Shown here in pieces: positions 26,504-34,349 of a stretch of DNA of 64,000 bases. Under the pieces are notes generated by a model. That model saw only the letters and a list, made by a program, of their open reading frames with translations, searched no databases and had not been told where the DNA came from. Within the stretch, counting starts at the first letter, position 1, and every line of letters starts with the position of its first letter. The position numbers and the translations under genes are program-made. This DNA comes from Candidatus Sulfurimonas baltica (GTDB lineage Bacteria; Campylobacterota; Campylobacteria; Campylobacterales; Sulfurimonadaceae). The stretch spans positions 62,001-126,000 of the forward strand of contig NZ_CP054492.1 in the NCBI RefSeq assembly GCF_015265455.1. Reading direction: 5' to 3'.

Positions 26504-28309
26504 TTAAAATTTAGCATTCACACCGACATAAGCACTAAGTGGTGCAGTTGCATAACCGTCTACTACTTGGTAGTATTTGTCAAACAGATTGTCTATTTTA
26601 GCATATACAGAAAAGTTATTGTTGATGTCATAGTTAGTTACAAAGTTTACAACTGTGTATTTCCCTGTTTGTGTGCCTTGCTTGTCATCACTGCTGTGTC
26701 TCTCACCGATATACTCACCGTTGATTCCTACATGTAAGTCTTTAACACCATAATAATCGAGTGCAAGTTTAAGAGAGTTTTTTGGTCTTCTTTGAAGTCT
26801 CTTATCATCACTGTTTTTGGCATCGAGCAAAGTATAGTTTGATGTCAGTGAGATATCTTCATTGATTTTAGTATTGTACTCTATTTCAAAACCTTGGATT
26901 TTAGTCTCTCCTGTGGCATTAAAATACTTCCAAGTATTCAAATCAAAATCAATCATATCTTTTGTTTTAGAGTTAAAATAAGTGATTTTAAATGCTTTAT
27001 ACTCTGCACTTAAATCATAACTTAGTGTATTTTCAGGTGTCAGGTTTTTATTTCCGTAAGTTGGATCATTGAGATTATACAGAGTTGGCACATTATAAGA
27101 TGAACCAATATTTGCACTTGTTACTAAGCCGTCTATATTTTTGCAAAAATGTTTTATACCTACTTTACCTGTAGTCTTATTATCAAATTTGTCATAAGCA
27201 TCCAATCGCATAGATTCACTTAGAACAGTTCTCCCACCTAAAAGAGTGAACTCATTAGAGTTTGTAAGGAAAATAGCCTTATTGTTATACTTTTCTTGCA
27301 AGTCATTTTTATGCTCAAATGTTTTGTAGTCTATACCTAAAACTACAAAGTCATCATCATTATATGCTGTATTAGACTTTATCCCATACTCTTTTACTTC
27401 TCCATCAAACTCTTTTGTCCATCCTTGTGGATAATCTCTGTTAAATATTGAAAGTTTTGCATAAACGTCTAGCTCTGTAAAATCGTTTTTGTGATTTAAG
27501 TTTACTTGGCTAAAACTATCCTTTGTGATTGAATTTTCAATACCGTTAGGAGTTGCAAAAGGATCAGACTCTACCTTTGAGTATATAAGTGTGTGAGATA
27601 AATCTACTTTGTTGTTTTCGTCAAAATTAAACCCAAGTTTGATATTTGAAGTTGTGTTTTTATAGCCGTCATCTTCATACATGTCAATATCATCACCGTT
27701 TGGAACCAGTGAGCTAAAACCGTTTGAGTCAATCTTTTGTGCACTGGCTTTTATGTAGTAAGCGTCTGTTTTGTATGAGGCTAAAACACCATACTTCTTT
27801 GTGCTAAAACTTCCATACTCAACATTTATCGAAGCATGAGCACCTTTTTCTGCACTTTTTGTTATGATGTTAATAACACCTGCAGTTGCATCAGCTCCCC
27901 AAATACCAGATTGAGCACCTTTTATAACCTCAATCTGCTCAATATCTCCTATCATCAAATCTCCAAAAGGAGCACCGCTTAGACCTGTTAAATCGTTGTA
28001 TCTGATACCATCAATGAGAACAAGTGTTCTTTTTGAGCTTAGTCCACGTAAATATACAGAAGATGTTTGTCCAATAGGACCATTACTTGTGAAGCTAATA
28101 CCTGATATGCTGTTTAATGCCTGAACTACCGTCGTATAGCGTTTTTCTTCAATCTCTTTAGCGGTTATAACATTTAGATTGGATGTGACATCTTCTATAG
28201 ACTGTGTAGTTGTTGTTGCACTCGTTACTGTGATTTGTTTTAGCTCAATTTCTTGAGCAACTAATATACTTGAAGCAAGTATTGATAATAGTATCTTTTT
28301 TTTGTACAT
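26504..28309 (-). CDS. btuB: TonB-dependent receptor, probable vitamin B12 receptor
   Basis: 601 residues. Signal peptide to about residue 19, a TonB-box-like start (QITVTSATTTTQ), a plug domain (SNLNVITAKEIEEKRYTTVVQALNSISG; YLRGLSSKRTLVLIDG), then a beta-barrel that ends in a C-terminal Phe (AYVGVNAKF), as outer-membrane barrels do. The length matches E. coli BtuB (about 600). It brings corrinoids across the outer membrane using TonB energy. Substrate is assigned from the adjacent btuF. No cobalamin riboswitch was recognised upstream. Confidence 0.87.
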   Translation of the reverse strand: MYKKKILLSILASSILVAQEIELKQITVTSATTTTQSIEDVTSNLNVITAKEIEEKRYTTVVQALNSISGISFTSNGPIGQTSSVYLRGLSSKRTLVLIDGIRYNDLTGLSGAPFGDLMIGDIEQIEVIKGAQSGIWGADATAGVINIITKSAEKGAHASINVEYGSFSTKKYGVLASYKTDAYYIKASAQKIDSNGFSSLVPNGDDIDMYEDDGYKNTTSNIKLGFNFDENNKVDLSHTLIYSKVESDPFATPNGIENSITKDSFSQVNLNHKNDFTELDVYAKLSIFNRDYPQGWTKEFDGEVKEYGIKSNTAYNDDDFVVLGIDYKTFEHKNDLQEKYNNKAIFLTNSNEFTLLGGRTVLSESMRLDAYDKFDNKTTGKVGIKHFCKNIDGLVTSANIGSSYNVPTLYNLNDPTYGNKNLTPENTLSYDLSAEYKAFKITYFNSKTKDMIDFDLNTWKYFNATGETKIQGFEIEYNTKINEDISLTSNYTLLDAKNSDDKRLQRRPKNSLKLALDYYGVKDLHVGINGEYIGERHSSDDKQGTQTGKYTVVNFVTNYDINNNFSVYAKIDNLFDKYYQVVDGYATAPLSAYVGVNAKF

Positions 28310-28361
28310 AATTTTTTTCCATTATTTTTGTAATTAGTTTAACTCTATGAATAATTAGCAA

Positions 28362-28473
28362 CTAGATTCTGGATCAAGTCCAGAATGACGTAAGCATCGT
28401 CGTTCCAAGCGACAGAAATATCGTCGTTTCAAGCGACAAAATATCGTCATTCCAAGCTTGACTTGGAATCTAG
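28362..28473. repeat. Composite palindromic repeat upstream of btuB
   Basis: Bounded by inverted CTAGATTC (28362-28369) and GAATCTAG (28466-28473). Palindromes ATTCTGGA-TCAAG-TCCAGAAT (28366-28386) and ATTCCAAG-CTTGA-CTTGGAAT (28449-28469) flank two copies of an ATCGTCGTTCCAAGCGACA-like unit. Same family as the elements at 2291 and in btuF. It lies in the 5' region of btuB and could affect that transcript. Confidence 0.85.
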
Positions 28474-28513
28474 TTTATGAATTAATCAAAGGTCTTGATT
28501 ATATAAGAATGGT

Positions 28514-28665
28514 TAAGAGGTGGGAGGAGAGTTGTTTTTTACTTTAAGTGGTTTTCCGTCAAGCGTACAAACTGATACGCTAAGAGCAGAGATTTTTAGT
28601 AATGATATATAGGCTTGAATGGCAGCTAAACAGAAGTATTTTCTACCAAACCCTTTAGGAATCAT
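28514..28665 (-). CDS. Candidate 50-residue peptide upstream of btuB
   Basis: An uninterrupted frame from ATG (28665) to TAA codes for 50 residues: MIPKGFGRKYFCLAAIQAYI at the start, a semi-hydrophobic middle (SLLKISALSVSVCTLDG) and the end KNNSPPTS. An AAAGG lies about 11 bp before the ATG and a TATAAT box at 28693-28698. I do not recognise the family. It could be a small amphipathic or membrane peptide, or a leader for btuB, which begins about 200 bp downstream beyond the repeat element. A small hairpin inside it (GCGTA..TACGC) is explained by the coding sequence. Confidence 0.5.
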
Positions 28666-28692
28666 TTGTCCAAGCCTTTTTAAATTTTTGCA

Positions 28693-28698
28693 ATTATA
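28693..28698 (-). promoter_or_regulatory. -10 box TATAAT for the small ORF and btuB
   Basis: TATAAT on the minus strand, 28 bp before the ATG at 28665. It is divergent from the rqcH promoter; a TAAAAT box for rqcH sits at about 28711-28716, so the two genes share a short control region. Confidence 0.5.
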
Positions 28699-28724
28699 AC
28701 TGAAAACTTAGATAAAATCTTTTT

Positions 28725-30050
28725 ATGAAACTATCACATTTAAAACAAATAATTACCTACTTACAAAAATTTCAAAAGATATCTGCAATCTATAGAGTCA
28801 GTGACACTGTCATTAAAGTTGCATTTGACAGAGACGATGAAATCTACTTTGATATGCAACGTTCAAACTCTAAGATGTTTAGATGTCCTTCTTACGCACG
28901 TTCAAAGGTCTATAATGCGCCATTTGATGTCCTTTTGGCAAAGCGATTTAACCGCTCAAATATTCTACATGTAGAGCTTGTAAACGGCGATAAAATAGTG
29001 AGGTTTAAAACCTCTGTGGCTTCAGCATACAAAGAGGAGATTACTTATTTACAGTTTGAGTTTACGGGAAAATATACCAATGTTATTATCTTGGATGAAA
29101 ATGATGTTGTTCTTGAAGCACTCCGACATGTAGATCTGTTTTCATCATTTCGCGAGGTTAGGGTAGGGCAGAAACTTTTAGATGTCCCTGTAGCCCCTTT
29201 TGTTGCAAAAGAGTACCCGCTTGACGATGTTGAGCAGTTTTTAAATGATGAGTATGCCCAAGATATTGAGGAGAAACTCTCCTCTCTCAAAAAGCAGAAA
29301 GTCTCATTTTTAAATAAAAAACTCAAAAAACTAGAGAAACTATATGCCTCGTTGGATGATGAAGCGAAACTTCAGGCGGAGGTTGAAAATTGCCAGCACT
29401 ATGGAAATTTGGTTTTGGCAAATATGCATAATATTAATCCATATCAGAGAGTTCTACATGTAGATGATTATGAGGGTAAAAGTGTTGAGATAGAGTTGCA
29501 CAAAGAGTTCTCTTCAGTCTCTCAAATGGCGAATTCACTCTTTACAAGAAGTAAAAAAGCAAAACAGAAAGTCTTACATCTTTACATAGAAAAAGAGTCG
29601 CTCAGCTCAAAAATAGAGCATATAAAACTTTTTATTCACACAGTTCAAGAGGCAAAAGATATAGCAAAAATCCAGCTTCTGTTTCCAAAAAACGTACAAG
29701 CTAAAAAAGTAAAAGTCAATGAAAGTATTGAAGTTTTTTGGATAGAGGGGTATAAAGTCCAGCTTGGTAAAAATGAAAAAGGGAATGTGGAACTGCTACA
29801 AAATGCAAGAGCAAAAGATATTTGGATTCATCTCAAAGATAGACCATCGGCTCATGTGATTATCACAACTGATAAGCAAAACCTCCCAATGCACATCATC
29901 GAGAGTGCCGCAAGACTCTGTGTTGATTTTACAACAATTCAAAAAGACAGGTTTTTGGTCGATTATACTCCTAGAAGAGAAGTGACTATTCAAAATGGTG
30001 CAAACGTGCTTTACAATAAGTACAAAACCATAGAGATAGACACTCGTTGA
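28725..30050 (+). CDS. rqcH: NFACT-family protein, RqcH-like ribosome quality-control factor
   Basis: 441 residues. NFACT-N-like start (MKLSHLKQIITYLQKFQKISAIYRV), a coiled-coil middle (about 180-310) and a C-terminal NFACT-R domain (KDIWIHLKDRPSAHVIITT, then a late NVLYNKYKTIEI). RqcH binds stalled 50S-peptidyl-tRNA and adds alanine tails to mark nascent chains. The protein is shorter than Bacillus RqcH (about 570), the loss being mainly in the middle. Older annotations call the family fibronectin-binding; that is misleading for a cytoplasmic protein such as this. Confidence 0.82.
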   Translation: MKLSHLKQIITYLQKFQKISAIYRVSDTVIKVAFDRDDEIYFDMQRSNSKMFRCPSYARSKVYNAPFDVLLAKRFNRSNILHVELVNGDKIVRFKTSVASAYKEEITYLQFEFTGKYTNVIILDENDVVLEALRHVDLFSSFREVRVGQKLLDVPVAPFVAKEYPLDDVEQFLNDEYAQDIEEKLSSLKKQKVSFLNKKLKKLEKLYASLDDEAKLQAEVENCQHYGNLVLANMHNINPYQRVLHVDDYEGKSVEIELHKEFSSVSQMANSLFTRSKKAKQKVLHLYIEKESLSSKIEHIKLFIHTVQEAKDIAKIQLLFPKNVQAKKVKVNESIEVFWIEGYKVQLGKNEKGNVELLQNARAKDIWIHLKDRPSAHVIITTDKQNLPMHIIESAARLCVDFTTIQKDRFLVDYTPRREVTIQNGANVLYNKYKTIEIDTR

Positions 30051-30062
30051 GAGTTGTGAGGG

Positions 30063-30189
30063 GTGTCTCATTTTAACTTGCGCTGGCGATGCTGATTTAG
30101 GCCTTGTAAAGGCTAACTTCAGTCACCACAGCGGTGCCAGCGAAGTAAAAGGGACGTGTTCCTTTTGCGGACAAACAAATGGAGGACAC
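30063..30189. ncRNA. Highly structured intergenic element, possible ncRNA or MITE-like repeat
   Basis: Nested pairings are visible by eye. Outer GTGTC (30063-30067) pairs with GACAC (30185-30189) and CATTT (30069-30073) with AAATG (30177-30181). An alternative or inner long stem pairs TTTTAACTT.GCGCTGGC (30071-30087) with GCCAGCGAAGTAAAA (30136-30150). Its apical part holds CTGA/TCAG and GCCTT-GTA-AAGGC. A second small hairpin, AAAAGG/CCTTTT, is at 30147-30166. The pieces form one large cruciform-like unit between rqcH and a small gene. I saw no motifs of 6S, SRP, tmRNA or RNase P RNA. It may be transcribed, or may be a miniature inverted-repeat element. Confidence 0.5.
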
Positions 30190-30221
30190 TTTCATTTTAG
30201 AATAAAATCAAGGAGTTAGTT

Positions 30222-30533
30222 GTGGCTATAGGTCCTATCGGAAATGCAATCTATGTAAACCAGCAGATGGCGAGTGTCGCTTCTGTTGCCAATGCCCATA
30301 CTAACCGCGTTGATTTTCAAAATATGGCAGCTCAGATAGCGACCCAAGAGAAAGAGGCAAAAGTTTTGGAGGTGCGTCCGGCAGAGGCAAACCACGAAGT
30401 TGATCCTGACCGTGAACACGAAAAAAATGAAGCCGACCAAGAGAGCAAAAGAAATAAAAAACAAGAAAAATCAGACAAAGAGGAAGATGAAGGCAAAGAG
30501 TTTCATCCTTACCACTTAGATATTAAAGTCTGA
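30222..30533 (+). CDS. Small hypothetical protein with charged tail
   Basis: 103 residues from a GTG with AAGGAG 7 bp upstream. The N-terminal half (IGPIGNAIYVNQQMASVASVANAHTNR, residues 3-29) is neutral and helix-prone. The C-terminal half (residues 55-95) is a run of Asp, Glu, Lys and Arg, probably disordered. No signal peptide or membrane segment. I do not recognise the family. It is followed 41 bp later by cdsA, which has its own promoter, so it may be a single-gene unit. Confidence 0.7.
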   Translation: MAIGPIGNAIYVNQQMASVASVANAHTNRVDFQNMAAQIATQEKEAKVLEVRPAEANHEVDPDREHEKNEADQESKRNKKQEKSDKEEDEGKEFHPYHLDIKV

Positions 30534-30535
30534 CT

Positions 30536-30544
30536 TGCTATAAT
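30536..30544 (+). promoter_or_regulatory. Extended -10 promoter TGCTATAAT for cdsA-dxr-tsaD
   Basis: Consensus TGnTATAAT at the stop of the preceding gene, 30 bp before the cdsA ATG. The downstream genes are overlapping or abutting, so this is the likely operon promoter. Confidence 0.65.
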
Positions 30545-30574
30545 TGTCCTAATATTATATTTAGGATTTATCTG

Positions 30575-31330
30575 ATGAGTATATTTTCAAGTTCAAAAGA
30601 GAGAATTGTCACTGGTCTGGCACTTGTAGCAGCTGTTTTAGTTATTGGTTTAATAGATAACTTTTTTCTTATGTGGTTGGTTCTTGGTGCCATTTATATA
30701 TTGGCCTTTAAAGAAGCTATAAGACTCTTTGAAATAGAGAGTGGCTCTTTGCTTATTTATGCAGCGGGCATCTGGGCAATAGCCGGAATTTACCCGTACG
30801 GTGATGATTTATTTGTTCTTGCGGGTGTTTTTTATGCAAGTGCCACGGCATACAACAGAGATATAACTTGGAAAAACTTTCTCCCATTCATCTATCCTAC
30901 AGCCGGAATGCTGTTTATCTTCACAATGTACCAAGAGTATGGAGTGGTATCGCTTCTATGGCTTTTAGTTGTTGTCGCTATGACGGATGTTGGAGCATAT
31001 GCAGTTGGTAAAAGCATTGGCAAGACACCTTTTAGCGAAACTTCCCCAAACAAAACAATGGAGGGTGTTGTAGGCGGTATTTTAGTCGCAACTATTGCTG
31101 GTATGTTTGTAGGACTAACCATAGTTGATTTGGGCATCTCATTTATCATCTCATTTATGGTTGCTACAAGCTCTATTTTTGGCGATTTGTTTGAGAGCTC
31201 TTTAAAGAGAAGTGCTGGCGTGAAAGACAGCGGAGATTTACTTCCGGGTCATGGTGGCATACTTGACAGAATTGACGGATATCTGTTTGGAGCAATAGTC
31301 ATGTTAGTTCTTTTAAGAGGTTTAGTGTAG
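30575..31330 (+). CDS. cdsA: Phosphatidate cytidylyltransferase
   Basis: 251 residues, integral membrane protein with six or more helices. It makes CDP-diacylglycerol from phosphatidate and CTP, the branch point to phospholipids. The C-terminal signature is intact: SIFGDLFESSLKRSAGVKDS followed by LLPGHGGILDRIDGY, with metal-binding Asp residues. First gene of a four-gene run; its TAG stop abuts the dxr start codon with no gap. Confidence 0.95.
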   Translation: MSIFSSSKERIVTGLALVAAVLVIGLIDNFFLMWLVLGAIYILAFKEAIRLFEIESGSLLIYAAGIWAIAGIYPYGDDLFVLAGVFYASATAYNRDITWKNFLPFIYPTAGMLFIFTMYQEYGVVSLLWLLVVVAMTDVGAYAVGKSIGKTPFSETSPNKTMEGVVGGILVATIAGMFVGLTIVDLGISFIISFMVATSSIFGDLFESSLKRSAGVKDSGDLLPGHGGILDRIDGYLFGAIVMLVLLRGLV

Positions 31331-32419
31331 TTGGTAGTCCTTGGCTCAACAGGTTCAATCGGTGTAAATACACTTGAAATTGCCAAGAAATTTTCTCTAC
31401 ATGTAGAGGTTTTGGTGTGCGGAAAAAACATAGAACTTCTCAACAAGCAGATTGCCTTACATAATCCAAAAGTAGTTGTTGTTGCGGATAAAGAAGATAT
31501 GGCAAAAGTAAACCATAAGAGTGTTTTTTATGGTCAAGAGGCTGTTTTAAAAGCTATAGAAGATTCGCAGAGTGAGATAGTTGTAAATGCCCTTGTCGGT
31601 TTTTTAGGGCTTCGTCCAACTCTGACATCCCTTGCATGTGGAAAAAAAGTTGCCCTTGCAAACAAAGAGTCGCTTGTCTCATGTGGAGCTTTTATAGATG
31701 TAAGCAAAATCCAGCCGATAGACAGCGAACACTTTGGTCTTTGGTACCTAATGCAAAACAGACCGGTAAGCAAAATGATTATCACTGCGAGCGGTGGAGC
31801 ATTTAGAGACTGGGATTTAAACAAACTTCAAAACGCTACATTAGCAGACACTCAAAAACATCCAAACTGGTCAATGGGGCAAAAGATAACAATAGACAGT
31901 GCAACAATGGTCAATAAAATGTTTGAACTCCTTGAAGCTAGATGGCTCTTTGGAGAGGGCGAATATGATGCGATTATTGAGACAAAATCACTTATTCATG
32001 CACTTATAGATTTCAAAGACGGCTCAACCACCGCACACTTTGCACATGCAAGTATGCAGCTCCCTATCGCTTTTGCATTAAACGCCAAAATGGATGAGAA
32101 TATACTCCCACATGTAGATTTGCTAAAAGTCGGCTCATTGGAGTTTCGAGAGATTACAACAGACAGATACCCAGTTTGGCAAATAAGAGAAGAGTTGCTA
32201 AAAAACCCTGCCCGTGGTGTAGTTGTGAACGCTGCTAATGAAGTAGCAATAGAGAAATTTATAAATAAAGAGATAGGTTTTATGGATATTAGTAAAATTA
32301 TAATAGATGCTTTTGAAAAATTTACAGAGTTGCCAAAAAGCGTTGATGATGTTTTTTCTTTGGATCTAGAAGTTAGAAAATACTCAAGTGAGTGCATATC
32401 TTGGAGAAATAATAAGTGA
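31331..32419 (+). CDS. dxr: 1-deoxy-D-xylulose 5-phosphate reductoisomerase
   Basis: 362 residues. Second step of the MEP isoprenoid pathway: NADPH-dependent rearrangement and reduction of DXP to MEP. Shows the dinucleotide-binding VLGSTGSIG at the N-terminus, NKESLV, the metal and substrate site in DSEHFGLW and ASGGAFRDW, and a late NAANEVAIEKF. The start is TTG, directly after the cdsA stop; an alternative ATG would remove the nucleotide-binding loop. The protein is slightly shorter than E. coli Dxr (398) at both ends. Its stop overlaps the GTG of the small membrane peptide gene. Confidence 0.95.
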   Translation: MVVLGSTGSIGVNTLEIAKKFSLHVEVLVCGKNIELLNKQIALHNPKVVVVADKEDMAKVNHKSVFYGQEAVLKAIEDSQSEIVVNALVGFLGLRPTLTSLACGKKVALANKESLVSCGAFIDVSKIQPIDSEHFGLWYLMQNRPVSKMIITASGGAFRDWDLNKLQNATLADTQKHPNWSMGQKITIDSATMVNKMFELLEARWLFGEGEYDAIIETKSLIHALIDFKDGSTTAHFAHASMQLPIAFALNAKMDENILPHVDLLKVGSLEFREITTDRYPVWQIREELLKNPARGVVVNAANEVAIEKFINKEIGFMDISKIIIDAFEKFTELPKSVDDVFSLDLEVRKYSSECISWRNNK

Positions 32420-32544
32420 TAGATAGTATTGATAAAGCAACAAGTGGCGGAGATTTTTTTATTTGGAGCGTGACTTTTGGCTTACTTGTGGTTGTGGTTG
32501 GCTTATTAGCCCTATGGGACATTAAAAGCCGCAAAGAGAGGTAG
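32416..32544 (+). CDS. 42-residue single-span membrane peptide
   Basis: A frame too short for most gene finders, from GTG 32416 (GTGA overlap with the dxr stop) to TAG 32544, ending 3 bp before tsaD. The protein reads MIDSIDKATSGGDFFIWSVT, then a hydrophobic stretch FGLLVVVVGLLALW (residues 21-34), then a positive tail DIKSRKER. The tail fits an N-out, C-in single-span inner-membrane protein. The tight fit between dxr and tsaD, with coupling on one side, supports a real gene. Function unknown. Confidence 0.72.
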   Translation: MIDSIDKATSGGDFFIWSVTFGLLVVVVGLLALWDIKSRKER

Positions 32545-32547
32545 AGG

Positions 32548-33525
32548 ATGATATTAAGCATAGAGAGCAGCTGTGACGATAGTGCAATTGCTATAACAGA
32601 GATAGCAACAAAAAAACTTCTGTTTCATAAAAAGATATCACAAGAGTTAGAGCATTCAGTTTATGGTGGAGTTGTTCCAGAACTTGCAGCACGCCTACAT
32701 GCAGAGGCACTTCCTAAAATACTCGAGGAGTGCAAGCCTTATTTCAAGGATTTAAAAGCAGTTGCAGTCACTTCAACCCCAGGTCTTGCAGTAACATTAG
32801 TAGAGGGTGTGACAATGGCTAAGGCAATCTCTGTTGCCCTTGATGTACCTCTAATAGGGGTAAATCATCTTGTGGGGCATATATATTCACTCTTCATAGA
32901 GAAAGAAGCACACTTTCCGCTAACAGTTCTTTTAGTCTCTGGTGGTCACACGCAGGTAATGGAAGTTAAAAGCCTAGAAGAGATTGAGACTGTAGCTAAA
33001 AGTATGGATGACAGCTTTGGTGAGAGTTTTGACAAAGTGGCTAAGATGATGGGACTTGGTTATCCCGGTGGACCTCTTATTCAAGAGTTAGCAAAAGATG
33101 GAGATAGAAAAAAGCATAACTTTACTATTCCTCTATCTCAATCTAAACTTATAGCTTTTTCATACTCAGGACTTAAAAATGCGGTAAGACTTGCAATTGA
33201 GAAAGTGGATGAGAGCGAATATAAAGATGTAGCAGCTTCGTTTGAGCATATTGCAACAGCACATCTCACACAGAAGTTAAAGAAGTACTTTAAAGAGGTA
33301 AAACCTGAAACGTTCGCAATAGTTGGAGGTGCAAGTGCTAACCTTTACCTGCGTTCACAGATAGAGGAGTTACTAAAACCTCATAATGCCACTCTGCTTT
33401 TAAGTGAACTGAAATATTGCTCAGACAACGCGGCAATGATAGGCAGAGTTGCCATAGAGATGTATGAAAAAGAGATGTTTAGTTCACTCGACGAGTTAGA
33501 TATTTCTCCTAGAAGCATTATTTGA
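32548..33525 (+). CDS. tsaD: tRNA N6-adenosine threonylcarbamoyltransferase
   Basis: 325 residues. It transfers threonylcarbamoyl to A37 of ANN-decoding tRNAs, with TsaB and TsaE. ASKHA-fold protein with the metal-binding HxxxH in NHLVGHIYS, the early [13 protein letters not shown] and the nucleotide-binding VSGGHTQ. The later GLGYPGGP and SDNAAMIGR are typical of TsaD. GAGG lies before the ATG. Last gene of the cdsA run. Confidence 0.95.
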   Translation: MILSIESSCDDSAIAITEIATKKLLFHKKISQELEHSVYGGVVPELAARLHAEALPKILEECKPYFKDLKAVAVTSTPGLAVTLVEGVTMAKAISVALDVPLIGVNHLVGHIYSLFIEKEAHFPLTVLLVSGGHTQVMEVKSLEEIETVAKSMDDSFGESFDKVAKMMGLGYPGGPLIQELAKDGDRKKHNFTIPLSQSKLIAFSYSGLKNAVRLAIEKVDESEYKDVAASFEHIATAHLTQKLKKYFKEVKPETFAIVGGASANLYLRSQIEELLKPHNATLLLSELKYCSDNAAMIGRVAIEMYEKEMFSSLDELDISPRSII

Positions 33526-33693
33526 GAGGCAAATCTTAACTTAAACTTATGAGAAATCGCTCCAAAGTTTAAATAAGACTATTATTATCCGATTTAACAT
33601 ATACTTCTCTCAACAAAACAAGAAAGAAACTTTTTAAAAATAATAAAGGTTTATTTTGTTAAAATAAATTAAATTAAAACATAAGGAGCCAAA

Positions 33694-34197
33694 ATGGCAA
33701 CTACAAAATTCAAAGGTACAGACGTAGAATTATTAGGAAATGAGGTAAATGTTGGTGATAAAGCACCTTCAGTTACTGTTGTAAATTCAGACGGTTTAGG
33801 TGATGTAGTAGTTGGTGGTGCTCAAGGTCACAAGCAACTTATTATTGTTGTTCCTTCATTAGACACAGGTGTGTGTGCTACTGAAACTCGTAATTTCAAT
33901 GCAAAAGCTTCATCTTTATCGGGTGTAAAGCCAACTATTGTTTCTTTAGATTTACCATTTGCTGCTGGGCGTTTTTGTTCAACAGAAGGTATCACTAATT
34001 TAACTGTAACTTCAGATTTTAGAAACAAAGATTTTGCTAATGCATACGGTGTATTACTTGGTGGTTCTGTTCTTGCTGGTGTAACATGTAGAGCAATTTT
34101 TGCAATAAACGAAGATGGTATTGTAACTTATAAAGAAATCGTTCCAGAAATAACTGAAGAGCCTAACTACGACGCTGCAATCGCTGCTGTTAGTTAA
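33694..34197 (+). CDS. tpx: Thiol peroxidase, Tpx-type peroxiredoxin
   Basis: 167 residues. Reduces hydrogen peroxide and alkyl peroxides using thioredoxin. Peroxidatic Cys61 in SLDTGVCATETRNF and resolving Cys95 in AAGRFCSTEGI are at the usual 34-residue spacing of atypical two-Cys Tpx. AAGGAG precedes the ATG by 7 bp. The codons favour translation-optimal forms (GGT, GTA, GCT), suggesting high expression. The 168-bp upstream gap has an 8-bp inverted repeat (33541-33548 with 33565-33572) that could be an operator or the end of the tsaD transcript. A terminator follows. Confidence 0.95.
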   Translation: MATTKFKGTDVELLGNEVNVGDKAPSVTVVNSDGLGDVVVGGAQGHKQLIIVVPSLDTGVCATETRNFNAKASSLSGVKPTIVSLDLPFAAGRFCSTEGITNLTVTSDFRNKDFANAYGVLLGGSVLAGVTCRAIFAINEDGIVTYKEIVPEITEEPNYDAAIAAVS

Positions 34198-34246
34198 GTA
34201 ACAAATTTTAGACTTAATGGGGTATACATAAGTATCCTTTTCTCCT

Positions 34247-34272
34247 TTTTAGGACTTCCGTCCTAAAAGTTT
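34247..34272 (+). terminator. Intrinsic terminator of tpx
   Basis: Nine-bp stem TTTTAGGAC / GTCCTAAAA with a TTCC loop, followed by GTTTT. Confidence 0.8.
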
Positions 34273-34314
34273 TCACAACTGCTTTTTAACTTAAGATAAC
34301 TAAACAAACCAATT

Positions 34315-34323
34315 TGCTATAAT
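34315..34323 (+). promoter_or_regulatory. Extended -10 promoter TGCTATAAT
   Basis: 27 bp before the ATG of the outer-membrane protein gene at 34350, with AAGGA in between. Confidence 0.65.
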
Positions 34324-34349
34324 TGATTAAATTATATTAAGGATTTTTA

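Noticed and set aside
28561-28580. Hairpin GCGTA..TACGC upstream of btuB as a riboswitch element
   Set aside because: Too small, without a B12 box, and inside a candidate small coding frame that explains the sequence.
30063-30189. Identification as 4.5S SRP RNA, 6S RNA or tmRNA
   Set aside because: The GGAA tetraloop core of SRP RNA, the tmRNA tag and ends, and the 6S central bubble pattern are not seen.
31996-32397. 133-codon minus-strand frame within dxr
   Set aside because: Antisense to conserved dxr sequence; composition is that of a shadow frame.
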